From the NCBI RefSeq assembly GCF_041890415.1, contig NZ_CP169056.1, positions 1,550,001 to 1,614,000 of the forward strand: a DNA stretch of 64,000 nucleotides, read 5' to 3'. The stretch comes from Pseudoxanthomonas koreensis_A. Its GTDB lineage: Bacteria; Pseudomonadota; Gammaproteobacteria; Xanthomonadales; Xanthomonadaceae. This document shows, one piece after another, positions 17,501 to 24,886 of the stretch (position 1 is its first letter; every line of letters starts with the position of its first letter). A program made the translations under genes and the position numbers. The notes beneath the pieces were generated by a model. That model had not been told where the DNA came from. It searched no databases and saw nothing but the letters and a program-made list of their open reading frames with translations.

Positions 17501-17696
17501 TGGCGCCGGCGCCAACTCGCGCCACGCCATCGGCACCGGCGTGATCGGCGGCATGGTATTTGCCACCTTCCTGGGCCTGCTGCTGATCCCGGTGTTCTTC
17601 ATCGTGGTCAGGCGCATGCTCGGCGACAAGCTGGACGAGCCATCGAAGGAGTACCTGGACCGGCAGCAGCGCGACAACGCCGCCATCCAGCACTGA
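14550..17696 (+). CDS. RND multidrug efflux permease (HAE1/AcrB family)
   Basis: Proton-driven inner-membrane exporter of drugs or other hydrophobic compounds. The 1048-aa protein has the twelve-segment RND layout with two large periplasmic loops. The proton-relay acidic pair is D407/D408 in GIVVDDAIVVIENVE, the same numbering as AcrB, and the relay lysine is K932 in GLAAKNAILIVEF. Other family signatures are PGASAATVE near residue 50, FLVMLIFLQNLRATIIPTL and the late ALYESWSIPVAV. GGACGA lies just before the ATG. The neighbouring TetR regulator and its shared operator motif suggest local, inducible control. The substrate range cannot be deduced. Confidence 0.95.
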   Translation: MPKFFINHPVFAWVVAILISLSGVIAILGLGVESYPNIAPPQVTVSASYPGASAATVETAVTQVIEQQLTGIDHLLYFSSSSSATGRASITLTFETGTDADIAQVQVQNKVALATPRLPSEVTQQGVVVAKANAGFLMVIGLISDNPAVDRNALNDLNGSRVIDQVSRIPGVGSVQQFGAEYAMNIWLNPEKLQGYGLSATQVLAAVRAQNVQFAAGSVGADPAPEGTAFTATVSAEGRFSSPEEFENIILRADADGTTVRLKDVARVAFGPGAYGFDTQFDGKPVGGFAIQLLPGANALNVAEAVRAKMNELQATFPPGVTWMSPYDSTTFVRISIKEVVKTLAEAVVLVFLVMLIFLQNLRATIIPTLVIPVALLGTFLGLSIIGFTINQLTLFAMVLSIGIVVDDAIVVIENVERIMTEEGLPPYEATVKAMGQITGAVVAITVVLAAVFIPSALQGGAAGEIYKQFALTIAIAMAFSAFLALGFTPALCATFLKPSHHANSNVVFRTFNKYYDRVRHTYVGHIGSAVKHAPRWMAVFAMLAVLCGFLFTRMPGSFLPEEDQGYAMAIVQLPPGATLQRTQDVFAQMHQRLEQVEGFESMMQVAGFSFVGSGENVGMAFIKLKSWEDRKLTAPEFIQQANGALFGIKEASIFVVNLPTVQGLGQFGGFDMWLQDRTGQGQEALTQARNTLLGKAAQDASLAGVRPNGLEDAPQLQLHVDRVQAQSMGLQVGDIYNAIGLMLAPVYANDFFYEGRIKRVNLRADAPYRLGSESLGSYYTPGPDGTGMVPLSTVVDTEWITSAPSLNRYNGYAAVNIVGSPAPGASSGQAMAGMERIVMDDLPAGFGFDWSGMSYQEILAGNTATLLLVLSIVVVFLCLAALYESWSIPVAVLLVVPLGMLGAVIFSMARGLPNDIFFKIGLITIIGLAAKNAILIVEFAVEQRLAGKTLREATIEAARLRFRPILMTSFAFIMGVMPMAISSGAGANSRHAIGTGVIGGMVFATFLGLLLIPVFFIVVRRMLGDKLDEPSKEYLDRQQRDNAAIQH

Positions 17697-17710
17697 CCGC
17701 CATTCCCCTT

Positions 17711-17737
17711 GCAGGAGCCGGCCTCGCCGGCTCCTGC
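17711..17737 (+). terminator. Hairpin downstream of the RND permease
   Basis: A perfect 12-bp stem (GCAGGAGCCGGC at 17711-17722, complement at 17726-17737) with a 3-base loop starts 14 bases after the permease stop. It lacks a T run. The sequence also resembles the short GC-rich REP-type palindromes scattered in this bacterial group, so it could be a repeat that doubles as a transcript 3' end. Confidence 0.5.
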
Positions 17738-17761
17738 ATGTGGGGGGCGATGAACGTTGGA

Positions 17762-17861
17762 CGGTGCGGTGCGATGCCTGCTGACGGGAAGTCAAGGAGG
17801 AGGCTGCGTCCGCAGGGCGCAGCCGGGGGACATGAGCGGCAGCAGGCATCGCGCCGCACCG
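17762..17861. repeat. Long compound inverted repeat between the RND operon and sodB
   Basis: Arms at 17762-17783 and 17840-17861 are complementary over 22 positions with a single G-T wobble. The 56-base centre contains a second hairpin (GGCTGCG at 17802-17808 with CGCAGCC at 17818-17824; an alternative CTGCG/CGCAG pairing overlaps it). No open frame of interest crosses it. It could be a REP/MITE-like mobile repeat, a structured untranslated RNA or a cruciform-forming site; the sequence alone does not decide. Confidence 0.6.
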
Positions 17862-17932
17862 CCGCGACACCCCCTCCCCCCACTGCTTCCGGCAGCGAGG
17901 CCCCGCTCTTTCCCGCTCTTGGAAGAAGAACC

Positions 17933-17963
17933 AAAAAAAAGCGCCCCGGCAATGCCGGGGCGC
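17933..17963 (-). terminator. Rho-independent terminator of sodB
   Basis: On the minus strand a 10-bp GC-only stem (GCGCCCCGGC / GCCGGGGCGC) with a 3-base loop is followed by eight T residues, 27 bases after the sodB stop codon. This is one of the clearest intrinsic terminators in the window. Confidence 0.9.
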
Positions 17964-17990
17964 CTGGTCATGCCTGAATCCGGGAACCGC

Positions 17991-18602
17991 TTACTTCACA
18001 GCTTCCTGGTAGCGGCGCTCCACCTCGTCCCAGTCGACCACGTTGTAGAACGCGCCGATGTAGTCCGGGCGACGGTTCTGGTACTTGAGGTAATAGGCGT
18101 GCTCCCACACGTCCAGGCCCAGGATCGGCGTGTTGCCGTCCATCAGCGGGTTGTCCTGGTTGGCGCTGCTCTCGACCACCACCTTCTTGTCCGCGGTCAC
18201 GCTCAGCCACGCCCAGCCGCTGCCGAACCGGGTCAGCGCCGCCTTGGTGAAGGCTTCCTTGAACTTGTCGAAACCACCCAGGTCACGATCGATCGCCTTG
18301 GCCACGTCGCCCTTCGGCTCGCCACCACCCTTGGGTGACATCACCTTCCAGAACAGGCTGTGGTTGGCATGGCCACCACCGTTGTTGCGCACCGGGCCCT
18401 GCAGGTTTTCCGGCAGCGACCTGGTCTTCTTCACCAGCTCGTCCACCGGCAGGTCGGCGAACTCGGTGCCTTCCAGCGCCGCGTTGACGTTGTTGATGTA
18501 GGTCTGGTGGTGCTTGGTGTGGTGGATCTTCATCGTTTCCGCATCGATGTGCGGCTCCAGCGCGTCGTATGCATACGGCAACTCGGGGAGGGTATAGGCC
18601 AC
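17991..18602 (-). CDS. sodB: Superoxide dismutase (Fe/Mn family)
   Basis: Converts superoxide to oxygen and hydrogen peroxide in the cytoplasm. I choose the GTG at 18602: AAGGAG sits 6 bases upstream and the product then begins with the family's usual AYTLPELPYAYDALEPHID; the ATG upstream would add residues overlapping the Shine-Dalgarno. The product is 203 aa. Metal ligands are visible as H of HHTKHHQTYI, the histidine in NHSLFW, and D/H in the C-terminal LDVWEHAYYL. Metal preference (Fe or Mn) is not certain; the region GGGHANHSLFW is compatible with either. A promoter (18653-18681) and a strong terminator flank the gene, so it is monocistronic. Confidence 0.94.
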   Translation of the reverse strand: MAYTLPELPYAYDALEPHIDAETMKIHHTKHHQTYINNVNAALEGTEFADLPVDELVKKTRSLPENLQGPVRNNGGGHANHSLFWKVMSPKGGGEPKGDVAKAIDRDLGGFDKFKEAFTKAALTRFGSGWAWLSVTADKKVVVESSANQDNPLMDGNTPILGLDVWEHAYYLKYQNRRPDYIGAFYNVVDWDEVERRYQEAVK

Positions 18603-18652
18603 GGTCTTCTCCTTGATGTTCATGCCCGGACGGTTCCGGGGCGGCACTCGCT

Positions 18653-18681
18653 AGTGTAGGGACGCAGGCCTGCGCAACCAA
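18653..18681 (-). promoter_or_regulatory. sodB promoter with a palindrome in the spacer
   Basis: Reading the minus strand, TTGGTT (18681-18676), a 17-base spacer and TACACT (18658-18653) form a plausible sigma-70 promoter. The spacer contains the perfect 12-bp palindrome CGCAGGCCTGCG (18663-18674), a possible regulator site. The GTG start is 51 bases downstream of the -10. Confidence 0.5.
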
Positions 18682-18829
18682 GATGGTGGCGGGGAATGCT
18701 GCGTCCCGGGCCAGGTGCCGCGTGCGGACGGCGAGCATGGCGCGGCGCGGGTTCCAGCAGCGTGAAGCCGGCGCCGGCCGGCATGCGTTCAAGCAGCCGC
18801 CGCAGCGCTCGCGCATACTTGACCCATCC

Positions 18830-19294
18830 ATGACGCCCCCTCGCACCAACGCATCGCGCGCCGCGCGCCTGCTCATCACCCTGCTCGTGCTGGCAGCGGC
18901 CGCGTGGCTGGTGCGCCAGCAGCTGCCCGCGCCGGCGTTGCAGGCGGGTGCGCCACCGGCCACCCACCAGCAGGAAGCGGCGCCCGCGCGCGCGGCCGGC
19001 GCCCTGCCCGCGTTCCTGCCGCCGGAAGCGGCAGCGGTGATCGAACGCATCCACCGCGGTGCACCGCACCCGCACCGCCAGGACGGCAGCGTGTTCGGCA
19101 ACCGCGAGCGCCGCCTGCCGCAGCAACCACACGGTTACTACCGCGAGTACACCGTGCCTACCCCGGGGCTGTCGCATCGCGGCGCGCGGCGCATCGTCAC
19201 CGGCGGCCAGCCGCCCGTGCGCTGGTACTACACCGATGACCACTACGACAGCTTCCGCGCCTTCCAGCCCCCACCCATGCAGGCACCGCAATGA
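18830..19294 (+). CDS. Guanyl-specific ribonuclease of the barnase/N1 family, exported
   Basis: Predicted endoribonuclease cleaving single-stranded RNA after G. The 154-aa protein starts with a hydrophobic segment (LLITLLVLAAAAWLV, residues 14-28) that is a signal peptide or membrane anchor, then an Ala/Pro linker to about residue 60 and a compact RNase domain. Catalytic candidates by comparison with barnase (E73, R87, H102) are E106 in GYYREYTV, R120 or R121 in RGARRIVTGG and H138 in YYTDDHYDSFR. The stop overlaps the start of the barstar-like gene (ATGA), the arrangement expected when a toxic nuclease is co-produced with its inhibitor. A role in RNA scavenging or inter-bacterial antagonism is possible; the sequence does not decide. 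Confidence 0.88.
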   Translation: MTPPRTNASRAARLLITLLVLAAAAWLVRQQLPAPALQAGAPPATHQQEAAPARAAGALPAFLPPEAAAVIERIHRGAPHPHRQDGSVFGNRERRLPQQPHGYYREYTVPTPGLSHRGARRIVTGGQPPVRWYYTDDHYDSFRAFQPPPMQAPQ

Positions 19295-19740
19295 GCGAAT
19301 CGGGATTCGAACTCGGCCTGGATGATCCGGCCGAGGCCGGCCTCTACGAGACCGACGCCGCCAACCTGCCGGCGCTGGCCGTGGCCGCGCGCGATGCCGG
19401 GCTGATGGTGCGCAGCATCGACCTGGACGGTTGTCGCGACAAGGCCACCCTGCTGCTGCGCCTGGCCTCGGTGCTGGACCTGCCTGCCGGCTTCGGCCGC
19501 AACTGGGATGCTCTGTCCGATGCGCTGCGCGACCTGAGCTGGCTGCCGGCATCGGGCTATGCGCTGCTGCTGGAGGAAGCCGGGCAACTGCGTGCGGCCT
19601 GCCCGCGCGAATACGACACGCTGCTGGACGTGCTGCACGAAGCCTCGCAGGGCTGGGCGGCGATGGAGGTGCCGTTCTGGGTGTTCCTGGCGGTCGAGGA
19701 CGAGGAACACGGGGTGGCCGGATCGGCCCTGCTGCACTGA
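19291..19740 (+). CDS. Barstar family ribonuclease inhibitor
   Basis: Likely cytoplasmic antidote to the adjacent RNase. The 149-aa protein contains the barstar fold: a beta strand in VRSIDLDGCRDKATLLLRLA (near residues 47-66), the characteristic GFGRNWDALSDALRDLSWL segment (about 70-88), in which the Asn-Trp-Asp-Ala-Leu stretch is diagnostic, and a C-terminal strand PFWVFLAVEDEE. There is no signal peptide, matching a role inside the producing cell. Overlap with the RNase gene by four bases indicates coupled translation. The N-terminal 40 residues are longer than in Bacillus barstar (89 aa) and are unassigned. Confidence 0.9.
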   Translation: MSESGFELGLDDPAEAGLYETDAANLPALAVAARDAGLMVRSIDLDGCRDKATLLLRLASVLDLPAGFGRNWDALSDALRDLSWLPASGYALLLEEAGQLRAACPREYDTLLDVLHEASQGWAAMEVPFWVFLAVEDEEHGVAGSALLH

Positions 19741-19840
19741 GCAGCACCGTCACCGCCACTGGCGCAGGGCGACGCGCGCACCGGCCCCTGCACTGGCCCG
19801 ATACCGCGCCAACCACGGCCCGCGGCCGCCAACCCCCGGC

Positions 19841-21721
19841 TTAGCCGTCCAGCTCGGCCCAGCGCGCGTAGGCTGCGTCCAGCTCGGCCTGGGCCCCGGT
19901 CATGCGCTGGGCGTGTCCAGCCACGGCCGCGGCCTCCTGCTGGTAGAACGCCGGGTCCGACATCGCTTCGGCCATCGCCGCCAGCTCGCCCTCCAGCGCC
20001 TCGATCCGCGCCGGCAACTGCTCCAGTTCGCGCGCGTCCTTGTAACTGAGCTTGCGCTTGCCGGCCGGCACGGCGGCGGCCGCTGCAGCTGGTGCCGGCC
20101 GCGGGTCTGGCCGCGATACCGACGCCGGTACGGTCGCCGGTGCGCTGCGCTGCCGTTGCCAGTCGGCGTAGCCACCCACGTACTCGCCCACCCGGCCCTC
20201 GCCCTCCATCACCAGGGTGGAGGTGACCACGTTGTCGAGGAAGTCGCGGTCATGGCTGACCAGCAGCAGGGTGCCGGCGTAGTCGGCCAGCAGTTCCTCC
20301 AGCAGTTCCAGGGTCTCAACGTCCAGGTCGTTGGTCGGCTCGTCCATCACCAGCAGGTTGGATGGCTGCGCGAACAGGCGCGCCAGCAGCAGCCGGTTGC
20401 GCTCGCCGCCGGACAGCCGGGTGATCGGTGCGCGGGCGCGCTCGGCGGTGAACAGGAAATCCTGCAGGTAGGACAGCACATGCTTGCGGTTGCCGCCGAC
20501 CTCGACGAAGTCCTGGCCACCGGCCACGTTTTCCATCGCGCTCCAGTCCTCGCGCAAGGTGGCGCGGTACTGGTCGAAGTACGCCACCTGCAGGCTGGTG
20601 CCCAGCTTCACCTCGCCCTGCTGCGGCTGCAACTGGCCAAGCAGCAGCTTGAGCAGAGTGGTCTTGCCGCTGCCGTTGGGGCCGACCAGGCCGATCCGGT
20701 CGCCGCGTAATACCGTGGTGGAAAAACCATCCACCATCATCAGCGGGCCGTGCGCGAACACCAGGTCGCGCACCTCGATCACCTTCTTGCCCGAGGTCGT
20801 GCCCTGCCCGGCTTCCATGCGCACGTTGCCCGCCAGCTCGCGCCGTTGCGCGCGCTCCACGCGCATGCTCTCGAGCCGGCGCACGCGGCCCTCGTCGCGG
20901 GTGCGGCGGGCCTTGATGCCCTGCCGGATCCAGATCTCTTCCTGCGCCAGCAGCTTGTCGAAGCGGGCGTTCTCCTGCGCCTGGGCATGCAGCCGCTCGG
21001 CGCGCCGCCGCTGATAGTTGTCCCAGTCGCCCGGCCAGTCGCTCACCTGGCCGCGGTCGATCTCGACGATGCGGGTGGCCAGCGCACGCAGGAAGCGGCG
21101 GTCATGGGTGACGAACACCACGCTGCCCTTCCATTCGCGCAGGAACGCCTCCAGCCAGTCGATCGCCTCGATGTCCAGGTGGTTGGTCGGCTCGTCCAGC
21201 AGCAACACGTCCGGTGGGCCGACCAGCGCGCGGGCCAGCAGCACGCGTCGTTTCATCCCGCCGGACAGGCGCGCGAAGTCGGCATCGCCATCCAGTTGCA
21301 GGCGGCTGAGCACCTCGGCCACGCGCTGGTCCAGGGCCCAGCCGTCGACGCCATCGATGCGCCCCTGCACCCGCGCCAGGGCCGCCGGGTCGAACTCCCG
21401 GGCGTGGCTTAGCCGATGGAACTCGGCCAGCCAGGTGCCCAGCTCGCCCAGGCCACCGGCGACCACGTCGAACACGCTGCCGCCGGTGCCTTGCGGTACT
21501 TCCTGCTCCAGCCGGGCCACGCGTACCCCGGCCTGGCGCCGCACCTGGCCATCGTCGGGTTGCAATTGGCCGTCCAGCAGCTTGAGCAAGGTGGACTTGC
21601 CGGCGCCGTTGCGGCCGATCAGGGCGATGCGTTCGCCCGGCTCGATCGCCAGGGTGGCCTTTTCCAGCAACAAGGGGCCGCCGACGCTGTAGTCGACGTT
21701 CTGCAGGGCAATCAGGGGCAT
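19841..21721 (-). CDS. uup: ABC-F ATPase, Uup subfamily
   Basis: Soluble ABC-F protein with two ATP-binding cassettes and no membrane domain; Uup-type members act on the ribosome and affect DNA transposition/branched DNA. The 626-aa length is typical. Cassette 1 has Walker A GRNGAGKST (about residue 37) and signature LSGGMKRRVLLARAL; cassette 2 has GPNGSGKTT and LSGGERNRLLLARLF followed by MDEPTNDLD. After an Ala/Pro linker, the C-terminal region with KLSYKDARELEQLPARIEALE is the Uup-type coiled-coil domain. The ATG at 21721 precedes MPLIALQNVDY; longer in-frame versions would overlap dbpA. It is divergent from dbpA with 53 bases between starts. Confidence 0.93.
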   Translation of the reverse strand: MPLIALQNVDYSVGGPLLLEKATLAIEPGERIALIGRNGAGKSTLLKLLDGQLQPDDGQVRRQAGVRVARLEQEVPQGTGGSVFDVVAGGLGELGTWLAEFHRLSHAREFDPAALARVQGRIDGVDGWALDQRVAEVLSRLQLDGDADFARLSGGMKRRVLLARALVGPPDVLLLDEPTNHLDIEAIDWLEAFLREWKGSVVFVTHDRRFLRALATRIVEIDRGQVSDWPGDWDNYQRRRAERLHAQAQENARFDKLLAQEEIWIRQGIKARRTRDEGRVRRLESMRVERAQRRELAGNVRMEAGQGTTSGKKVIEVRDLVFAHGPLMMVDGFSTTVLRGDRIGLVGPNGSGKTTLLKLLLGQLQPQQGEVKLGTSLQVAYFDQYRATLREDWSAMENVAGGQDFVEVGGNRKHVLSYLQDFLFTAERARAPITRLSGGERNRLLLARLFAQPSNLLVMDEPTNDLDVETLELLEELLADYAGTLLLVSHDRDFLDNVVTSTLVMEGEGRVGEYVGGYADWQRQRSAPATVPASVSRPDPRPAPAAAAAAVPAGKRKLSYKDARELEQLPARIEALEGELAAMAEAMSDPAFYQQEAAAVAGHAQRMTGAQAELDAAYARWAELDG

Positions 21722-21774
21722 GCGTGCATTGTACGGACTCCCCGGCAACCCGCCGCGACCTGCGAGAATGGCGC

Positions 21775-23151
21775 ATGACCGATTTCGCCTCGCTGCCGCT
21801 GTCCCCAGCCCTGCGCCCGGGCCTGGATGCCCAGGGCTACACCACCGCCACGCCGATCCAGGCCATGGCACTGCCCACGATCCTCGCCGGTGGCGACCTG
21901 ATCGCGCAGGCCCCGACCGGCAGCGGCAAGACCGCCGCCTTCGGCCTGGGCCTGCTGCAGCGGCTGGATCCGGCCACCAGCCGCTGCCAGGCGCTGGTGC
22001 TGTGCCCCACCCGCGAGCTGGCCGACCAGGTCGGCCAGCAACTGCGGCGCCTGGCCATCGGCATCCCCAACCTCAAGCTGAGCGTGCTCACCGGCGGGGT
22101 GGCGCTTGATCCGCAGATCGCATCGCTGCAGGCGCATGACCCGCAGGTGGTGGTGGGCACGCCCGGCCGGGTGCAGGAGCTGGCGCGCAAGCGGGTGCTG
22201 CACCTTGGCGCGGTGCGCACCCTGGTCCTGGACGAGGCCGACCGGATGCTGGACATGGGCTTCGAGGAGCCGGTGCGCGAAATCGCCAACCGCTGCCACG
22301 GCCAGCGCCAGACCCTGCTGTTCTCGGCCACCTTCCCCGATGCGATCCGCGCACTGGCGCGCCAGCTGTTGCGCGATCCGACCGAGGTGGCCGTGCAAGG
22401 CGAGGCCTCCGCGCCGGACATCGAGCAACGCTTCTTCGATGTCGATCCGCAGCACCGGCAGAAGGCCGTGGCCGGGCTGCTGCTGCGCTACCGGCCCGAG
22501 TCGGCGGTGGTGTTCTGCAATACCCGCAAGGACGTGGACGAGGTGGCTAGCTCGCTGTGCCAGTTCGGCTTCTCGGCGTTGGCCCTGCACGGGGACATGG
22601 AGCAGCGCGACCGCGACGAAGTGCTGCTGCAGCTGGCCAACCGCAGCTGCAACGTACTGGTGGCCAGCGACGTGGCTGCGCGCGGCATCGATGTGGAGGA
22701 CCTGGCCGTGGTGCTCAATTACGAACTGCCCACCGACGTGGATGCCTACCGCCACCGCATCGGCCGCACCGGCCGCGCCGGGCTCCGCGGGCTGGCGCTG
22801 AGCCTGGTGGCCGCGCGCGAGAACGCGCGCGCGCAGATGATCGCCCAGGCCCAGGACCGCCCGCCGTCGCGCGAGGCTTCACCGCTGGCAACCGGCCGCC
22901 CGGCGCAACCGGCACAGGCGCTGATGACCACCCTGCGCATCGATGGCGGCAAGACCGACAAGCTGCGCGCCGGTGACATCCTCGGTGCGCTGACCGGCGA
23001 GGCGGGATTGCCGGCGGCGGCCATCGGCCGGATCAGCATCCATGCCACCCGCTCCTATGTGGCCATCGCCCGCGAACATGCCGCGCGCGCGCTGTCGCGG
23101 CTGGAAGCAGGCAGGATCAAGGGCCGGCGCTTCCGCGTGCGTCCGCTCTGA
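21775..23151 (+). CDS. dbpA: ATP-dependent RNA helicase DbpA
   Basis: DEAD-box helicase acting in 50S ribosomal subunit assembly, targeted to 23S rRNA. The 458-aa protein contains the Q motif (ATPIQ), Walker A APTGSGKTAAF, PTRELADQV, the DEAD box in VLDEADRMLDMGF, SAT (FSATFPDAI), and the C-terminal core motifs VVFCNTRKDVDEV, ARGIDVEDL and HRIGRTGRAG. The last ~75 residues (TLRIDGGKTDKLRAGDILGAL onward) form the DbpA RNA-binding domain that gives 23S specificity. The ATG at 21775 is chosen because upstream starts overlap the divergent uup leader. A GC-rich hairpin lies between it and convergent selO. Confidence 0.93.
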   Translation: MTDFASLPLSPALRPGLDAQGYTTATPIQAMALPTILAGGDLIAQAPTGSGKTAAFGLGLLQRLDPATSRCQALVLCPTRELADQVGQQLRRLAIGIPNLKLSVLTGGVALDPQIASLQAHDPQVVVGTPGRVQELARKRVLHLGAVRTLVLDEADRMLDMGFEEPVREIANRCHGQRQTLLFSATFPDAIRALARQLLRDPTEVAVQGEASAPDIEQRFFDVDPQHRQKAVAGLLLRYRPESAVVFCNTRKDVDEVASSLCQFGFSALALHGDMEQRDRDEVLLQLANRSCNVLVASDVAARGIDVEDLAVVLNYELPTDVDAYRHRIGRTGRAGLRGLALSLVAARENARAQMIAQAQDRPPSREASPLATGRPAQPAQALMTTLRIDGGKTDKLRAGDILGALTGEAGLPAAAIGRISIHATRSYVAIAREHAARALSRLEAGRIKGRRFRVRPL

Positions 23152-23165
23152 ACCCGGCGGGTCAC

Positions 23166-23192
23166 GGCCCGGCCTGCGCCACCGGCCGGGCC
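23166..23192. terminator. Possible bidirectional hairpin between dbpA and selO
   Basis: GGCCCGGC (23166-23173) pairs with GCCGGGCC (23185-23192) around an 11-base loop, in the 45-base gap between two convergent genes. There is no T run on either side, so it is a weak candidate for shared termination. Confidence 0.35.
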
Positions 23193-23196
23193 AGGC

Positions 23197-24747
23197 TCAG
23201 GAACTGCACGACAGCATCGAGCACCCGGCGCGGTCGCGCGCCCATTCCGGCCTGCGGCTGGCGAAGTGTTCGCGTCCGGGCTGTTCCTCGCAGGGCCGCC
23301 GCATCACCTCCAGCAACTCACCGATGCCGCTGGCATCGCCCGCCTCGGCGCGGTCGATGACTTCCTGCACCAGCCAGTTGCGTGGCACGTAGCAGGGATT
23401 GGCCAGTTCCATCCGCGTGCGGCGCTGCGGCAACGCGAGCGGATCATCGGCCAGGCGCGCGGCGTAGCGCTGCAGCCACTGGCCCAGGGCATCGGCAACG
23501 CGCCGGTGGGCCGGCGCATCGTAGGACGCAGCGGCGAACGTGTCCGCATCGGCGGCCTGCGGATCAATCCGGCCCAGGGTGCGGAAGAACAGGGTGAAGT
23601 CGAACTGGCCATCGCGCAGCAGGCCGAGCAGGTCGGTGAACAGCGCCATGTCCGCGTCCCTGCAGTGAGCCAGGCCCAGCTTGCGCGCAGCCAGGTCGCG
23701 CTCGGCCTCATTCCAGGCGCTGGCAAAGCGCTGCAACCCCGCCTCCAGGGGCGCCGGATCGGAGAACAGCGGCGCCAGTGCCTGGGCCAGCCGCGACAGG
23801 TTCCAGAACGCGACTTGCGGCTGGGTGCCGTAGCGGTAGCGGCGGCCATGCGCGTCGGTGGTATTGGGCGTCCAGTCCGGGTCGTAGTCCTCGATCCAGC
23901 CATAGGGCCCGTAGTCCAGGGTGAGGCCGAGGATGGACATGTTGTCGGTGTTCATCACCCCGTGGACGAAGCCCACCCGCATCCAGCCGGCCACCATCCA
24001 GGCGGTGCGCTCGCACACCCGGGCGAACCACTCCGCGTCGCCGGCCGCACCGTGCCCTGCCAGGTCCGGGAAATGGTGGCGCTGCACATGGTCGGTCAGC
24101 GCCCGCAGCAGGGCGATGTCGCCGCGCATGGCGGGCAGTTGCCAGCTGCCGAAGCGCAGGAAGCTGGGTGCCATGCGGCATACCACCGCGCCGGGCTCCT
24201 CGCCCGGACGGCCGTCGTAGAACATGTCGCGCAGCACCGGCTCGCCGGTGGCCACCAGGGACAGCGCACGCGTGGTCGGGATGCCCAGGTGATGCATCGC
24301 CTCGCTGCACAGGAATTCGCGGATCGAGGAGCGCAGCACTGCGCGGCCATCGGCAAACCGCGAGTACGGGGTGCGCCCGGCGCCCTTGAGTTGCAGTTCC
24401 CAACGGCCGCCGCTACCGATGGCCTCGCCCAGGGAGATCGCACGGCCATCGCCGAGTTGCCCTGCCCAGTGGCCGAACTGGTGGCCGCCATAGTTGGCCG
24501 CCCAAGGCTGCATGCCGGGCAGCACCGCGTTGCCCGCCAGCACCCGGGTGAACAGCGGATCGGCCGCATCGGATGCATCCAGCCCGACCAGCGCCGCCGC
24601 TTCCGGCGACCAGGCCAGCAGGCGCGGCGCAGGCGCCGGTTCCGGATCGACCCGTGACCAGGCCGCATCCACCTCGCGCACCCGCGGCCCGGCTTCCGGG
24701 TCGCCCGGCAACTCGCGCAGGACCGTGTTGTCGAATTCGATGTGCAT
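23197..24747 (-). CDS. selO: Protein adenylyltransferase SelO (YdiU/UPF0061)
   Basis: Pseudokinase-fold enzyme that transfers AMP to Ser/Thr/Tyr of proteins and is linked to the oxidative-stress response in bacteria and mitochondria. The 516-aa product starts at the ATG at 24747 (MHIEFDNTVLRELPGDP). Family motifs are GHWAGQLGDGRAISLGE (about 105-121), WELQLKGAGRTPYSRFADGR (about 127-146), VGFVHGVMNTDNMSILG and DYGPYGWIEDYDP with the metal-binding N and D residues. The C-terminus is Cys-Ser-Ser: the cysteine occupies the position of selenocysteine in animal SelO. It is convergent with dbpA; upstream lies the cspA terminator. Confidence 0.93.
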   Translation of the reverse strand: MHIEFDNTVLRELPGDPEAGPRVREVDAAWSRVDPEPAPAPRLLAWSPEAAALVGLDASDAADPLFTRVLAGNAVLPGMQPWAANYGGHQFGHWAGQLGDGRAISLGEAIGSGGRWELQLKGAGRTPYSRFADGRAVLRSSIREFLCSEAMHHLGIPTTRALSLVATGEPVLRDMFYDGRPGEEPGAVVCRMAPSFLRFGSWQLPAMRGDIALLRALTDHVQRHHFPDLAGHGAAGDAEWFARVCERTAWMVAGWMRVGFVHGVMNTDNMSILGLTLDYGPYGWIEDYDPDWTPNTTDAHGRRYRYGTQPQVAFWNLSRLAQALAPLFSDPAPLEAGLQRFASAWNEAERDLAARKLGLAHCRDADMALFTDLLGLLRDGQFDFTLFFRTLGRIDPQAADADTFAAASYDAPAHRRVADALGQWLQRYAARLADDPLALPQRRTRMELANPCYVPRNWLVQEVIDRAEAGDASGIGELLEVMRRPCEEQPGREHFASRRPEWARDRAGCSMLSCSS

Positions 24748-24820
24748 GCGGGCAAGGATGCTACCGCCCTGCACCCTGGCGGGACGTCACGGCGGGCGCC
24801 ATGACCGAAGCGCCACAACG

Positions 24821-24851
24821 AAAAACGCCGGAGGCTTGCGCCCCCGGCGTT
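24821..24851 (-). terminator. Rho-independent terminator of the cold-shock gene
   Basis: On the minus strand AACGCCGGGGGC pairs with GCCTCCGGCGTT (one G-T pair) around a GCAA tetraloop and continues into a run of five T residues. It starts 36 bases after the cspA stop codon. Confidence 0.88.
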
Positions 24852-24886
24852 CGTCTACCCGCCGGACCAGCCGGCAGGCGCGCGGA

